Notes under the pieces: model-generated | The model's input: the letters and a program-made list of their open reading frames with translations, nothing else | Database searches by the model: none | What the model was told of the DNA's origin: nothing | Program-made: the position numbers and the translations under genes | NCBI GenBank assembly: GCA_020251025.1 | Contig: JADCDI010000060.1 | Coordinates: 1 to 60,551, forward strand | Direction: 5' to 3' | From: Rhodobacter sp. | GTDB taxonomy: Bacteria > Pseudomonadota > Alphaproteobacteria > Rhodobacterales > Rhodobacteraceae | Length of the DNA: 60,551 nt | Part shown: one piece after another, positions 8,314 through 16,255 of the stretch | Numbering within the stretch: the first letter of the stretch is position 1 | Layout of the letters: each line of letters starts with the position of its first letter

Positions 8314-8693
8314 CGGACGGATGATGCGCAAGACTGTGCTGCGTTTCACCCTATCCGGGCCACGGCCCTGCCGGTGGACTTCGGCCCGATCGCATGAGGT
8401 GACGCAAGCCGCAGCTTTCGGGCCGCCCGCGCGGAAGGGGCGCATGGTGGCGGCACAACAGTGAACCTGCGCAGGTTGCAGCGGGTCATGGCCCGGAAGA
8501 CGGGGGCGTGAGACCCAAGATCAGGGCTTCGGCCAAAGCCGCGCCACCGCCCATGCCGCCAAGGCCCGGGACACCATGATCGCAGCCAAGCTTGACAGCG
8601 GTGCGGTGGAAACATCCCCATAAGCTCCGGTGGTGCGGTGCAGTGGGCCTTTGGCGATAGCGTGACCGGGGCGCGGGGCGCAGTTCCCGACCT
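8314..8693. other. Intergenic stretch with one short palindrome
   Basis: No gene recognised. Minus-strand frames near 8520-8620 give a glycine- and alanine-rich stretch (GLGGMGGGAALAEAL) that could be a remnant, but I cannot assign it. The one clear motif is AACCTG-CG-CAGGTT at 8464-8477, a perfect 14 bp palindrome with the same half-sites as the operator-like palindrome at 9655-9671. Confidence 0.45.
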
Positions 8694-9590
8694 TCACGAT
8701 GTCTGTCCGAACCGGCAGGCCGGCATGCCGCAAACGCCGGGATCAACGGCGAAAAGCGCCCCTTCCTGGGGGTTGGCGGCCAGGTGTTCGGGCGTCATGG
8801 TGAACCGGGCCGAGGTGACGAAAAGCGTGGACAGGTTCGCGCCGCCAAAGCAGCAACTGGTCGGCCAGGAGCAGGGAAGCTCGATGATCGTCTCGACTGT
8901 TCCGTCCGGTCCGGTGCAGGTCAGGCAACCGCCGCCTGCCACCCGGGCCGTCCACAATCTGCCGTCGGCGTCAAGACAGGATCCGTCGGGAAGGCCGCGC
9001 GGAAACCCGGATTGCAGGGTCGTGCCCTGGTAAAGCATGCCGTCGTCGCCAATCCGGTAGGCATAGATCGTGTTGGCCAGCGTGTCGGCCGTCAACAACC
9101 CGCCAGAGCGGGGAAAGACCATCGTGTTCGTGATGCCGAACAGGTCGTCGGTCACCCGCATCACCCGTCCACCCGGCAGGCAGCGATAGATGGTGCCGGT
9201 TGCCTGCGGGATCGCGCGCGGGCTGTCATCCCCGTTGATGTTGTTGAACATGGTGCCAACCCAGTAGGCACCGTCCGGGCCGACCGCCCCTTCGTTCAGG
9301 CGGTTGTCCGGGCGGTCGGGCTCGATTTCAACCAGGGGAACAGGCTCGTCTTTCCAGTCCCACAGGCAGATGCTGCGTTCCATCCCCACGATGGCCCCGC
9401 CGTCGCTGCGCAGTCCGATCGATGTCGGCCGCCCCTTCACCGGCCAAAGCTGATGACGCCCCGTCACGGGATCAAGCGCATGAATGCGCCGGCCGATGAT
9501 ATCAACCCAGACGAGCCGCTGGCGCTGATCGTCCCACAGGGCACTTTCCCCCACGATATCGCAGGCCGCAAGCACCAGTCTGGCGTCCAT
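8694..9590 (-). CDS. SMP-30/gluconolactonase/LRE family protein
   Basis: A six-bladed beta-propeller of about 298 residues of the SMP-30 family, which hydrolyses sugar lactones to sugar acids with a divalent metal. GESALWDDQRQRLVWVDI at the N-terminus carries the metal-binding Glu. RPTSIGLRSDGG, RLNEGAVGPDGAYWVGTM (with its Asn) and LADTLANTIYAY-like segments follow; LPDGSCLDADGRLW carries the catalytic Asp. ATG 9590, preceded by GGGAAGA, is the start. It diverges from the GntR regulator and sits beside an acid-sugar dehydratase, so lactone hydrolysis would feed that enzyme (inference). Confidence 0.9.
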   Translation of the reverse strand: MDARLVLAACDIVGESALWDDQRQRLVWVDIIGRRIHALDPVTGRHQLWPVKGRPTSIGLRSDGGAIVGMERSICLWDWKDEPVPLVEIEPDRPDNRLNEGAVGPDGAYWVGTMFNNINGDDSPRAIPQATGTIYRCLPGGRVMRVTDDLFGITNTMVFPRSGGLLTADTLANTIYAYRIGDDGMLYQGTTLQSGFPRGLPDGSCLDADGRLWTARVAGGGCLTCTGPDGTVETIIELPCSWPTSCCFGGANLSTLFVTSARFTMTPEHLAANPQEGALFAVDPGVCGMPACRFGQTS

Positions 9591-9612
9591 CTGTCTTCCC
9601 CTCACGACTCCG

Positions 9613-9671
9613 TTGACAGGCAGGATGGGCAAGAGATACACACAATTCAAGCAGAACCTGTCATACAGGTT
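9613..9671 (+). promoter_or_regulatory. Putative GntR-gene promoter with adjoining operator palindrome
   Basis: TTGACA (9613-9618) is followed after 16 bases by GATACA (9635-9640, 3/6 to -10). Just downstream lies AACCTG-TCATA-CAGGTT (9655-9671), a perfect 6 bp inverted repeat of the size and symmetry used by FadR-type GntR regulators. The layout fits autorepression and control of the divergent SMP-30 gene. It also implies that translation starts downstream, at TTG 9685. Confidence 0.55.
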
Positions 9672-9684
9672 TGGGGGCGGGGAT

Positions 9685-10386
9685 TTGAAACACGTCGGCA
9701 GCCTGGGCCTGGTCGGAGATGCCATCGGGGCGATCTCGCGGCATATCCGCGAGAAAGACCTGATGCCGGGCGACAAGCTTCCGTCCGAGGCGCTGTTGTC
9801 GAAAGAGCTGAACGTGTCGCGAACCGTGGTGCGCGAGGCATTCCGGTCCCTGGCGGCCATGCGGATCATCGAACTGGCGACCGGCAAACGCGCAACCGTG
9901 GCGCAGATCGACCATGGCGCCATGTCGCTGATGATCGAGCACGGCGTTCATACCGACCAGATCAACATCCAGCAGATCTACGACGTGCGCCGCACCATCG
10001 AAACGCGGATTGTCACGCTGGCTGCGATCCGTCGCAGCGATGCCCAGGCGGCCGAGATTGTGGAACTTGCCGAAAAGATGCGGGGCAGCATTGCCGATCC
10101 GGCCGCGCTGATGGAACATGATCTGGCCTTTCACACCGCGCTGGCGCGTGCATCGCGGAACCCGGTCTATTCCCTTCTTATCGGTTCGTTTCAGGGCATC
10201 ACCCGGCAGACCTGGCCGGTCGGCTGGAAAAGCCGCCAGACCCGGGAATCGCGCGATCTGATGGTTGCAACCCATGCCGAAATTGCCCGGGCCGTCGCCG
10301 CCGGCGAACCGGAAAAGGCCACAACGGCGATGTCACTGCATTTCGATGAAAGCATCCGGGCCCTGCTGACGGCCGGGCTGTCATGA
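9685..10386 (+). CDS. GntR/FadR-family transcriptional regulator
   Basis: About 233 residues: a winged helix-turn-helix (PGDKLPSEALLSKELNVSRTVVREAFRSLAAMRII, near 28-63) and a C-terminal FCD ligand domain with metal-type residues (D in MEHDLAFHTAL, H in ATHAEI, H in SLHFDES). TTG 9685 is preferred because GGGGCGGGGA lies directly before it and the promoter and palindrome occupy 9613-9671; ATG 9625 would put them inside the gene. Stop overlaps the next start (ATGA), so it is cotranslated with the dehydratase. Sugar-acid-responsive FCD regulators commonly control adjacent catabolic operons. Confidence 0.88.
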   Translation: MKHVGSLGLVGDAIGAISRHIREKDLMPGDKLPSEALLSKELNVSRTVVREAFRSLAAMRIIELATGKRATVAQIDHGAMSLMIEHGVHTDQINIQQIYDVRRTIETRIVTLAAIRRSDAQAAEIVELAEKMRGSIADPAALMEHDLAFHTALARASRNPVYSLLIGSFQGITRQTWPVGWKSRQTRESRDLMVATHAEIARAVAAGEPEKATTAMSLHFDESIRALLTAGLS

Positions 10387-11585
10387 AGATCACCGCCATT
10401 GAAACGATCCGTATCGCCGAACGGCCCAACCTGCTGTGGTTGCGCGTTCACACGGATGAAGGGATCACGGGGCTGGGCGAAACCTTTTTCGGCGCCGCCA
10501 CGGCAGAGGCGCATGTCCATGAATACATCGCCCCCCGCGTGCTGGGCCGCGACCCGTTCGAGATTGACCGTCTGGCTGCCGATCTGGTGGGTTATCTGGG
10601 GTTCCGGTCCTCGGGGGCCGAGATGCGGGGCAATTCGGCCTTTGACATCGCTTTGTGGGACCTGTTCGGCAAGGCGATGAACCAGCCCATCGCGCAGTTG
10701 CTTGGCGGCTTCACGCGGCGCGAGATCCGCACCTACAACACCTGCGCCGGGACGGAATATGTCAAGAAGACCTCGGGGCAGGTTACGGCCAATTACGGCA
10801 TCGGTGCGGGCGCTGACTGTGATGATCTGAACGCTTTCCTGACCTGTGCCGATGAACTGGCCCATTCCCTGCTGGAAGAGGGGATCACGGCGATGAAGAT
10901 CTGGCCCTTTGACCAGATGGCCGAGGCCACGCGCGGCCAATACATTTCGGGGCCCGATCTGCGCAAAGGACTTGAACCCTTTGAAAAAATCCGGGCTGCC
11001 GTAAATGACCGGATCGACATCATGGTCGAGTTTCATTCGATGTGGCAGCTTTTGCCCGCGATGCAGATCGCCGGGGCGCTGGCGCCCTATCGGACCTTCT
11101 GGCACGAGGACCCGATCAGGATGGACAGTCTTTCCAGCCTGAAACGCTATGCCGCGCAATCGCCCGCGCCGATCTCTGCGTCCGAGACGCTGGCGACCCG
11201 CTGGGGTTTTCGCGACCTTCTGGAAACCGGGGCGGCGGGCGTTGTGATGCTTGACCTGTCCTGGTGCGGCGGACTGTCCGAGGCGCGCAAGATCGCCGCG
11301 ATGGCCGAAGCCTGGCATCTGCCGGTGGCCCCGCATGACTGCACGGGGCCGGTCGTGCTGTGCGCCAGCACGCATCTGTCGCTGAACGCCCCGAACGCGC
11401 TGGTGCAGGAAAGCGTGCGCGCCTTTTACCGTACCTGGTACCGCGATCTGGTCACGGCATTGCCAGAGGTCAGGAACGGGATGATAACGGTTCCACCCGG
11501 ACCGGGTTTGGGGATGGATCTGCATCCCGACCTTGACCGGGCCTTCACGGCGTCGAGACGGAAATCCGACGCAACCACGGTCTGA
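10383..11585 (+). CDS. Enolase-superfamily (mandelate racemase group) sugar-acid dehydratase
   Basis: A protein of 400 residues with the capping domain and TIM barrel of the mandelate racemase/muconate lactonizing group. Three metal ligands are spaced 26 residues apart: E216 (VEFHS), E242 (WHEDP) and E268 (SASET). D291 (MLDLSW) and H318 (APHDC) form the His-Asp dyad, with K172 nearby. Such enzymes dehydrate aldonates or uronates to 2-keto-3-deoxy acids; the exact substrate is not readable. The neighbouring lactonase and importer support sugar-acid metabolism. Start overlaps the GntR stop by 4 bp. Confidence 0.88.
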   Translation: MKITAIETIRIAERPNLLWLRVHTDEGITGLGETFFGAATAEAHVHEYIAPRVLGRDPFEIDRLAADLVGYLGFRSSGAEMRGNSAFDIALWDLFGKAMNQPIAQLLGGFTRREIRTYNTCAGTEYVKKTSGQVTANYGIGAGADCDDLNAFLTCADELAHSLLEEGITAMKIWPFDQMAEATRGQYISGPDLRKGLEPFEKIRAAVNDRIDIMVEFHSMWQLLPAMQIAGALAPYRTFWHEDPIRMDSLSSLKRYAAQSPAPISASETLATRWGFRDLLETGAAGVVMLDLSWCGGLSEARKIAAMAEAWHLPVAPHDCTGPVVLCASTHLSLNAPNALVQESVRAFYRTWYRDLVTALPEVRNGMITVPPGPGLGMDLHPDLDRAFTASRRKSDATTV

Positions 11586-11621
11586 CAAGGCCGCAATCTG
11601 TCACAGGGGAGGAGTAAAAGA

Positions 11622-12599
11622 ATGAAGAAGATCAAGGGACTGGCCATTGCGGCCCTGATGTCTGCCGCGTCGACCGCAGCGGTCGCACAAGACCCGCTGG
11701 ATATTGCGTTCACCGTCCATTCGGGCGCGTCGAACACCTTCTGGCAGGCAGTCCAGAAGGGTTATGAAGATGCCTGTGCAAAGATTGGCGCAAATTGCCA
11801 GATGATCTATGTGCAGACCGACGGATCGATCCCCGAGCAGGTCGCGAACATGGAAGCGGCCCTGGCACGCAGCCCGGATGCGCTGATCACCTCGATCGTC
11901 GACAACACGGCCTTTGACGATGTCATCCAGCGCGCGCGTGATGCAGGCGTGATCGTCATTGCCTCCAACGTCGACGATCTGGAAGGGGCGGCCGGCAATG
12001 CCAGGCAGGCCTTTGTCGGTCAGGGCTTTGTCCCTGCGGGCTATGGTCTGGCGCGGGCACAATGGGCCAACATGCCCGCCGAAGGCCCCTTGCACATTCT
12101 GGTCGGCGTTTCCGGCCCGGGCCAGAACTGGTCGGAATCCCGCGCGCTTGGCATCACGAACTATCTGGACGAGATGATCGCGGCCAATCCCGACCGTGCG
12201 ATCACCTACGAAAAGATCGATTCCGGCACCGACCTTGCCATCGTGGCCGACCGCGTGGGCGCCTACCTTGCAGCCCGTCCCGAAACCAACGCCTATTTCG
12301 ATACGGGCTTCTGGCATGCAGGTGTGGCAGGGGTGCTTCGCGACCGCGGGATCGAGCCGGGCAAGGTTCTTCTGGCCGGCTTCGACATCGTTCCGGTTGT
12401 TCTGGACGAAATGGATGCAGGTTACATCCAGGTCGAAGTCGATCAGCAGCCCTACATGCAGGGTTTCCTGCCTGTGATGATGACCTACCTGTCCAAGACG
12501 GTGGGCCTTTCCCCCGCTGACATCAACACCGGCGAGGCCCTGGTCTACCCGGCGGATGTGGCGGCTGTGCGCAGCCTGTCGGAACAGGGCCTGCGCTGA
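11622..12599 (+). CDS. Sugar ABC transporter substrate-binding protein (second system)
   Basis: A type-1 periplasmic binding protein of 325 residues. The signal peptide MKKIKGLAIAALMSAASTAA ends in VAQ. DIAFTVHSGASNTFWQAVQKGYEDAC and MEAALARSPDALITSIVDNTAFD are typical of ribose/inositol-type binders. A strong GGGGAGGAG ribosome site precedes the ATG. It heads a binding protein-permease-ATPase set distinct from the first one at 3048-6613. Ligand unknown; lactonase, dehydratase and oxygenase neighbours suggest a modified sugar or cyclitol. Confidence 0.91.
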   Translation: MKKIKGLAIAALMSAASTAAVAQDPLDIAFTVHSGASNTFWQAVQKGYEDACAKIGANCQMIYVQTDGSIPEQVANMEAALARSPDALITSIVDNTAFDDVIQRARDAGVIVIASNVDDLEGAAGNARQAFVGQGFVPAGYGLARAQWANMPAEGPLHILVGVSGPGQNWSESRALGITNYLDEMIAANPDRAITYEKIDSGTDLAIVADRVGAYLAARPETNAYFDTGFWHAGVAGVLRDRGIEPGKVLLAGFDIVPVVLDEMDAGYIQVEVDQQPYMQGFLPVMMTYLSKTVGLSPADINTGEALVYPADVAAVRSLSEQGLR

Positions 12600-12612
12600 T
12601 CGCTGAAAGGCC

Positions 12613-12641
12613 GGCGCGGGGCCCTGCCCGGGCCCTGCGCC
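12613..12641 (+). other. Intercistronic hairpin after the second binding-protein gene
   Basis: GGCGCGGGGCCC and GGGCCCTGCGCC form a 12 bp stem with one G-T pair and a 5-nt loop, 13 bp after the binding-protein stop. No long T-run follows before the permease. It mirrors the hairpin at 3006-3029 in the first importer operon and probably raises binding-protein mRNA relative to downstream genes. Confidence 0.65.
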
Positions 12642-12673
12642 GATGCTTTGCCCCTGAATAAGGATTCGTTCCC

Positions 12674-13660
12674 ATGCGCCGCCTTGTCAAACTTGCCATG
12701 CAAAAGCCCGAACTCGCCAGCGCGATGCTTTTGCTTGTGCTTGTCGTGCTGTTTCAGATCCGGTCAGAGGGCGTCTTTCTTTCGGTCAACAACGTCCGGG
12801 GGTTCCTGGGCCTTTTGCCCGAAACGGCGCTGGTTGCCGTGGGTGTTACGCTTTTGATGATTTCGGGGGAATTCGATCTTTCCGTTGGTTCGGTCTTTGC
12901 CCTGATGCCCATGACCATGGCGGTGCTTGTTGTGGCCGGCTGGCCGTTCTGGGCGGCCGTGGCGGTGGGACTGCTTCTGTGTGCCTTTATCGGGTTTCTG
13001 AACGGCTGGCTGACGATCCGCTTTGACATCCCGTCGTTCATCACGACCCTGGGGATGCTGTTCATGGCCCGGTCGCTGACGGTGGTCATCTCGGGCGGGT
13101 TTCCGCCACGGATCAAGCCGGGCGAAGTGCCAAGCTGGATTTTTGTGGGCTTTGTCGATGACGGCGGTCTGATCCGTGCTTCGGTTCTGTGGTTCATCGC
13201 CATCGCGATACTGATCAGCCTGCTGCTGTCGCGGACCAACTTCGGCAACTGGGTGCGGGCAACCGGGGGGTTCCTGCCCGCCGCCGCAGCCATGGGGATT
13301 CCGACCGGCAAGGTGAAGATCGCCTGTTTCATGATCTGTTCGGTTCTTGCGGGTTTTGCCGGGATGATCCAGTCACTGCGCCTGAATTCCTTTCTGCCCT
13401 CGATCGGCGAGGGTATGGAACTTCAGGCTGTGGCGGCTGCCGTGATCGGCGGCACCTCTCTTGCCGGCGGGGTCGGCTCGATCATCGGCGGGTTGATCGG
13501 TGCGATCCTGATCCGTGTGATCGACAACGGTATGGTCATGTCGCAGATCGACAGCAACTGGTTCAAGTTCGCCATCGGTGCCCTGACGATTTTTGCCGTC
13601 GTCGGCAATGCCTGGCTGCGCCGCCGCGGCCGCGCCATGAAGGTGGAGACTGACAGATGA
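12674..13660 (+). CDS. Sugar ABC transporter permease (second system)
   Basis: A permease of 328 residues, BPD_transp_2 family, with about nine or ten membrane segments. GVTLLMISGEFDLSVGSVFALMP near residue 57 and AAAVIGGTSLAGGVGSIIGG near 255 are ribose-type permease signatures. Its stop overlaps the ATPase start (ATGA). It forms the channel for the importer encoded at 11622-14388. Confidence 0.93.
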   Translation: MRRLVKLAMQKPELASAMLLLVLVVLFQIRSEGVFLSVNNVRGFLGLLPETALVAVGVTLLMISGEFDLSVGSVFALMPMTMAVLVVAGWPFWAAVAVGLLLCAFIGFLNGWLTIRFDIPSFITTLGMLFMARSLTVVISGGFPPRIKPGEVPSWIFVGFVDDGGLIRASVLWFIAIAILISLLLSRTNFGNWVRATGGFLPAAAAMGIPTGKVKIACFMICSVLAGFAGMIQSLRLNSFLPSIGEGMELQAVAAAVIGGTSLAGGVGSIIGGLIGAILIRVIDNGMVMSQIDSNWFKFAIGALTIFAVVGNAWLRRRGRAMKVETDR

Positions 13661-14388
13661 ACATGCCCATCATTGAAACCCGCGATCTGCACAAATGGTA
13701 TTCGGGCGTGCATGCGCTGAAGGGCGTAAGCCTGAAGGTTGACAGCGGCGAAGCCGTGGGTCTGGTCGGGGACAACGGCGCCGGCAAATCGACGCTGATC
13801 AACATTCTGTCCGGCCTGCACCATCAGGACAGCGGCGACATTCTGGTCGAAGGCAGGCCGGCCGATATCCGCAGCCCCAAGGACGCCATGCGGCTGGGGA
13901 TCGAGACGATCTATCAGTACAATTCGATGGTGCCGCTGATGACGATATCACGCAACGTCTTTATCGGGCGCGAACCGCTGAAATGGTCCATCGGTGGCAT
14001 CGGCATTCTGGATGAACGCAAGATGCGCGAAGAATCGGTCAGGGCGATTGCCGATGTCGATCTGCACCTGCGCTCGCCCGATGCGCTTGTGGGCGAATTG
14101 TCGGGCGGGCAACGCCAGGGCGTGGCCATTGCCCGCGCCATGCACTTCAAGTCCAAGGTCATGATCCTGGACGAGCCGACGAACCACCTTTCGGTAAAGG
14201 AAACCGCCAAGGTCATCGGCTTTGTGAAAGGGCTGAAGGCGCAAGGCGTCACCTCGATCTTCATCAGTCATAACATGCACCATGTCTTTGCCTGCTGTAA
14301 CCGGATCGTCGCGATGGCGCTGGGCAAGGTTGTGCTGGACAAGCCCGCTGCCGAAACCTCGATCGAAGAAGTCTCGGCGCTTTTGTGA
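13657..14388 (+). CDS. Sugar ABC transporter ATP-binding protein, single ABC domain
   Basis: A protein of 243 residues with one complete ABC domain: Walker A GDNGAGKST near residue 37, signature LSGGQRQGVAIARAM, Walker B VMILDEPTNHLSV and the switch His in FISHNMHH. Most ribose-type importers use a fused two-domain ATPase like the one at 5132; this is a single-domain (FrcA-like) version that would act as a homodimer. The 4 bp overlap with the permease shows tight coupling. Confidence 0.93.
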   Translation: MNMPIIETRDLHKWYSGVHALKGVSLKVDSGEAVGLVGDNGAGKSTLINILSGLHHQDSGDILVEGRPADIRSPKDAMRLGIETIYQYNSMVPLMTISRNVFIGREPLKWSIGGIGILDERKMREESVRAIADVDLHLRSPDALVGELSGGQRQGVAIARAMHFKSKVMILDEPTNHLSVKETAKVIGFVKGLKAQGVTSIFISHNMHHVFACCNRIVAMALGKVVLDKPAAETSIEEVSALL

Positions 14389-14401
14389 CAGGGCGGCCAG
14401 G

Positions 14402-15106
14402 ATGGACATGAACGCGCGCCATGCACTGATCACGGGGGGCCTTGGTTCCATCGGGGCGGCCTTTGCCCAGGCCTTTGCCGCTGCCGGTGCCAGGATCACC
14501 ATCCTGGACCGGCCCGGGGCGACACCGCCCCCCGCGCATGGCTGGCTGGGGATCGATCTGGATGACCTGTCTGCGGCGCAGGCCCGTGTTGCCGCCGCCG
14601 GGCCCTTTGACATCCTGATCAACAACGCCGCGCTGATCATCAACAAACCCTTCGAAGATTTCAGCATCGGGGAATACGAAACCCAGTTGCGCGTGAACTC
14701 GGCCTCGGCCTTTGCCCTGGCCCGCGCCTGTGCGCCGGGGATGAAGGCCAAAGGCTGGGGCCGGATCATCAACCTCACCTCGCTGACCCTGAACGGCCAG
14801 TGGCAAGGTTTCGTGCCCTATGTCGCCTCGAAAGGGGCGCTTCTGGGTCTGACCAAGGGTCTGGCGCGGGAACTGGGGCCGCATGGCATCACCGTAAACG
14901 CGATCGCGCCCGGCGCCGTGGTGTCGGACGCGGAACGCCGCGTCTTTGCCGACCGGCTGGAAGAATACAACAGCTTCATCCTGGAACGCCAATGCATCAA
15001 GGCCCGCATTGAACCCCGGGATGTTGCCAGCCTGGCGCTTTTCCTTGCATCTGATGCCGCAGGGATGATCACCGGACAGAACATCGGTATCGACGGCGGA
15101 TGGTAG
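14402..15106 (+). CDS. SDR family oxidoreductase
   Basis: About 234 residues. TGGLGSIGAAFA near the N-terminus binds NAD(P), INNAALI near residue 80 matches the family, and YVASKGALLGLTKGLAREL carries the catalytic Tyr-x3-Lys. The end GQNIGIDGGW is typical. Only 13 bp follow the ATPase stop. In lactonase/dehydratase pathways such SDRs usually oxidise the sugar to the lactone, which would place it first in the route; this assignment is inference. ATG 14402 and ATG 14408 are both possible starts. Confidence 0.88.
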   Translation: MDMNARHALITGGLGSIGAAFAQAFAAAGARITILDRPGATPPPAHGWLGIDLDDLSAAQARVAAAGPFDILINNAALIINKPFEDFSIGEYETQLRVNSASAFALARACAPGMKAKGWGRIINLTSLTLNGQWQGFVPYVASKGALLGLTKGLARELGPHGITVNAIAPGAVVSDAERRVFADRLEEYNSFILERQCIKARIEPRDVASLALFLASDAAGMITGQNIGIDGGW

Positions 15107-15144
15107 GCCATGACAGACACACAGACTTTCAGCGAGGCTTCAAG

Positions 15145-16245
15145 ATGACCGCAGCTCCCTTTCCGGTAGGACAACGCGACTACAGCCTGGTCGGCCCCGA
15201 CAGCCGCCGCGCGGTGGAAATCGGACTGGCCTCGGCGGAATGGTACCACTCTGATGTGCCCCGCGCCGTGATGAAGGACCTGATGAAGCGCACCGACGGG
15301 CCCGCGATCCGCGATACGGTGCTTTGGTTTGCACTGCTGATCGGCGGGGCCTGGGGGGGGATCTATTTCTGGGGAACCTGGGCCTGTGTGCCGTTTCTGC
15401 TTGTCTACAGCGTGATCTACGGATCATCCTGCGACAGCCGCTGGCACGAATGCGGCCATGGAACCGCGTTCCGCACGCCCTGGATGAACGACGTGATCTA
15501 CCAGATCGCCAGCTTCATGGTGATGCGCAACCCCGTGACTTGGCGCTGGAGCCATGCCCGGCACCATACGGACACCTACATCGTCGGGCGCGACGCCGAA
15601 ATCGCCTGGATGCGCCCGCCCAAAACGCTGACCAATTTCCTGGCCCTGTTCGATGTGATCGGTGCCACGAGGTCCCTGTTCATTCTGGCGCGCAACGCCA
15701 CGGGCAGGCTGACGCCCGACGAGAAGGATTTTGTTCCCGAAAGCGAATGGGGCAAACTGGTTCTTGCAGCGCGGATACATATGGCGATCTATGCGGCAAC
15801 GGTCGCCGTCGCCCTTGCCACATGGTCATGGCTGCCCTTGATGCTTGTCGGGTTGCCGCGCATCTACGGCAGTTGGCACATGGTGATGTGCGGGCATTTG
15901 CAGCATGCGGGGCTGGCCGAGAATGTTCTGGATCACCGGCTGAACACCCGTACCGTCTACATGAATCCGATCAGCCGCTACATCTACTGGAACATGAACT
16001 ACCACATCGAACACCACATGTTCCCGATGGTGCCCTACCACGCCCTGCCGCGCCTGCACGAGGTTATCAAGGCCGATCTGCCGCCGCCGAACCTGTCGAT
16101 CCTTGACGGGTACCGAGAGGTCTTCGCTTCCCTGCGCCGCCAGAAGACCGACCCCGAATACTTCTTTCGCAAGACATTGCCCCCCTCTGCCAAGCCGTAC
16201 CGGGAAGAGTTCCATACCCTGAACATCGCCCGGTCGGGCACCTGA
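15145..16245 (+). CDS. Fatty-acid-desaturase-family membrane diiron oxygenase (MocD-like)
   Basis: About 366 residues. Three histidine boxes define the non-heme diiron site: H101ECGH, H137ARHH and H287IEHH; H251 and H254 may be extra ligands. Hydrophobic segments near 57-95 and 213-238 indicate an integral membrane protein. This family includes desaturases, alkane and carotene hydroxylases, and MocD of rhizopine (O-methyl-scyllo-inosamine) catabolism. The gene for a Rieske ferredoxin of the matching MocE type lies two genes on, so a hydroxylase or O-demethylase acting on the imported compound is likely rather than lipid desaturation (inference). Start is ATG 15145. Confidence 0.82.
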   Translation: MTAAPFPVGQRDYSLVGPDSRRAVEIGLASAEWYHSDVPRAVMKDLMKRTDGPAIRDTVLWFALLIGGAWGGIYFWGTWACVPFLLVYSVIYGSSCDSRWHECGHGTAFRTPWMNDVIYQIASFMVMRNPVTWRWSHARHHTDTYIVGRDAEIAWMRPPKTLTNFLALFDVIGATRSLFILARNATGRLTPDEKDFVPESEWGKLVLAARIHMAIYAATVAVALATWSWLPLMLVGLPRIYGSWHMVMCGHLQHAGLAENVLDHRLNTRTVYMNPISRYIYWNMNYHIEHHMFPMVPYHALPRLHEVIKADLPPPNLSILDGYREVFASLRRQKTDPEYFFRKTLPPSAKPYREEFHTLNIARSGT

Positions 16246-16255
16246 GGAGGCACCA

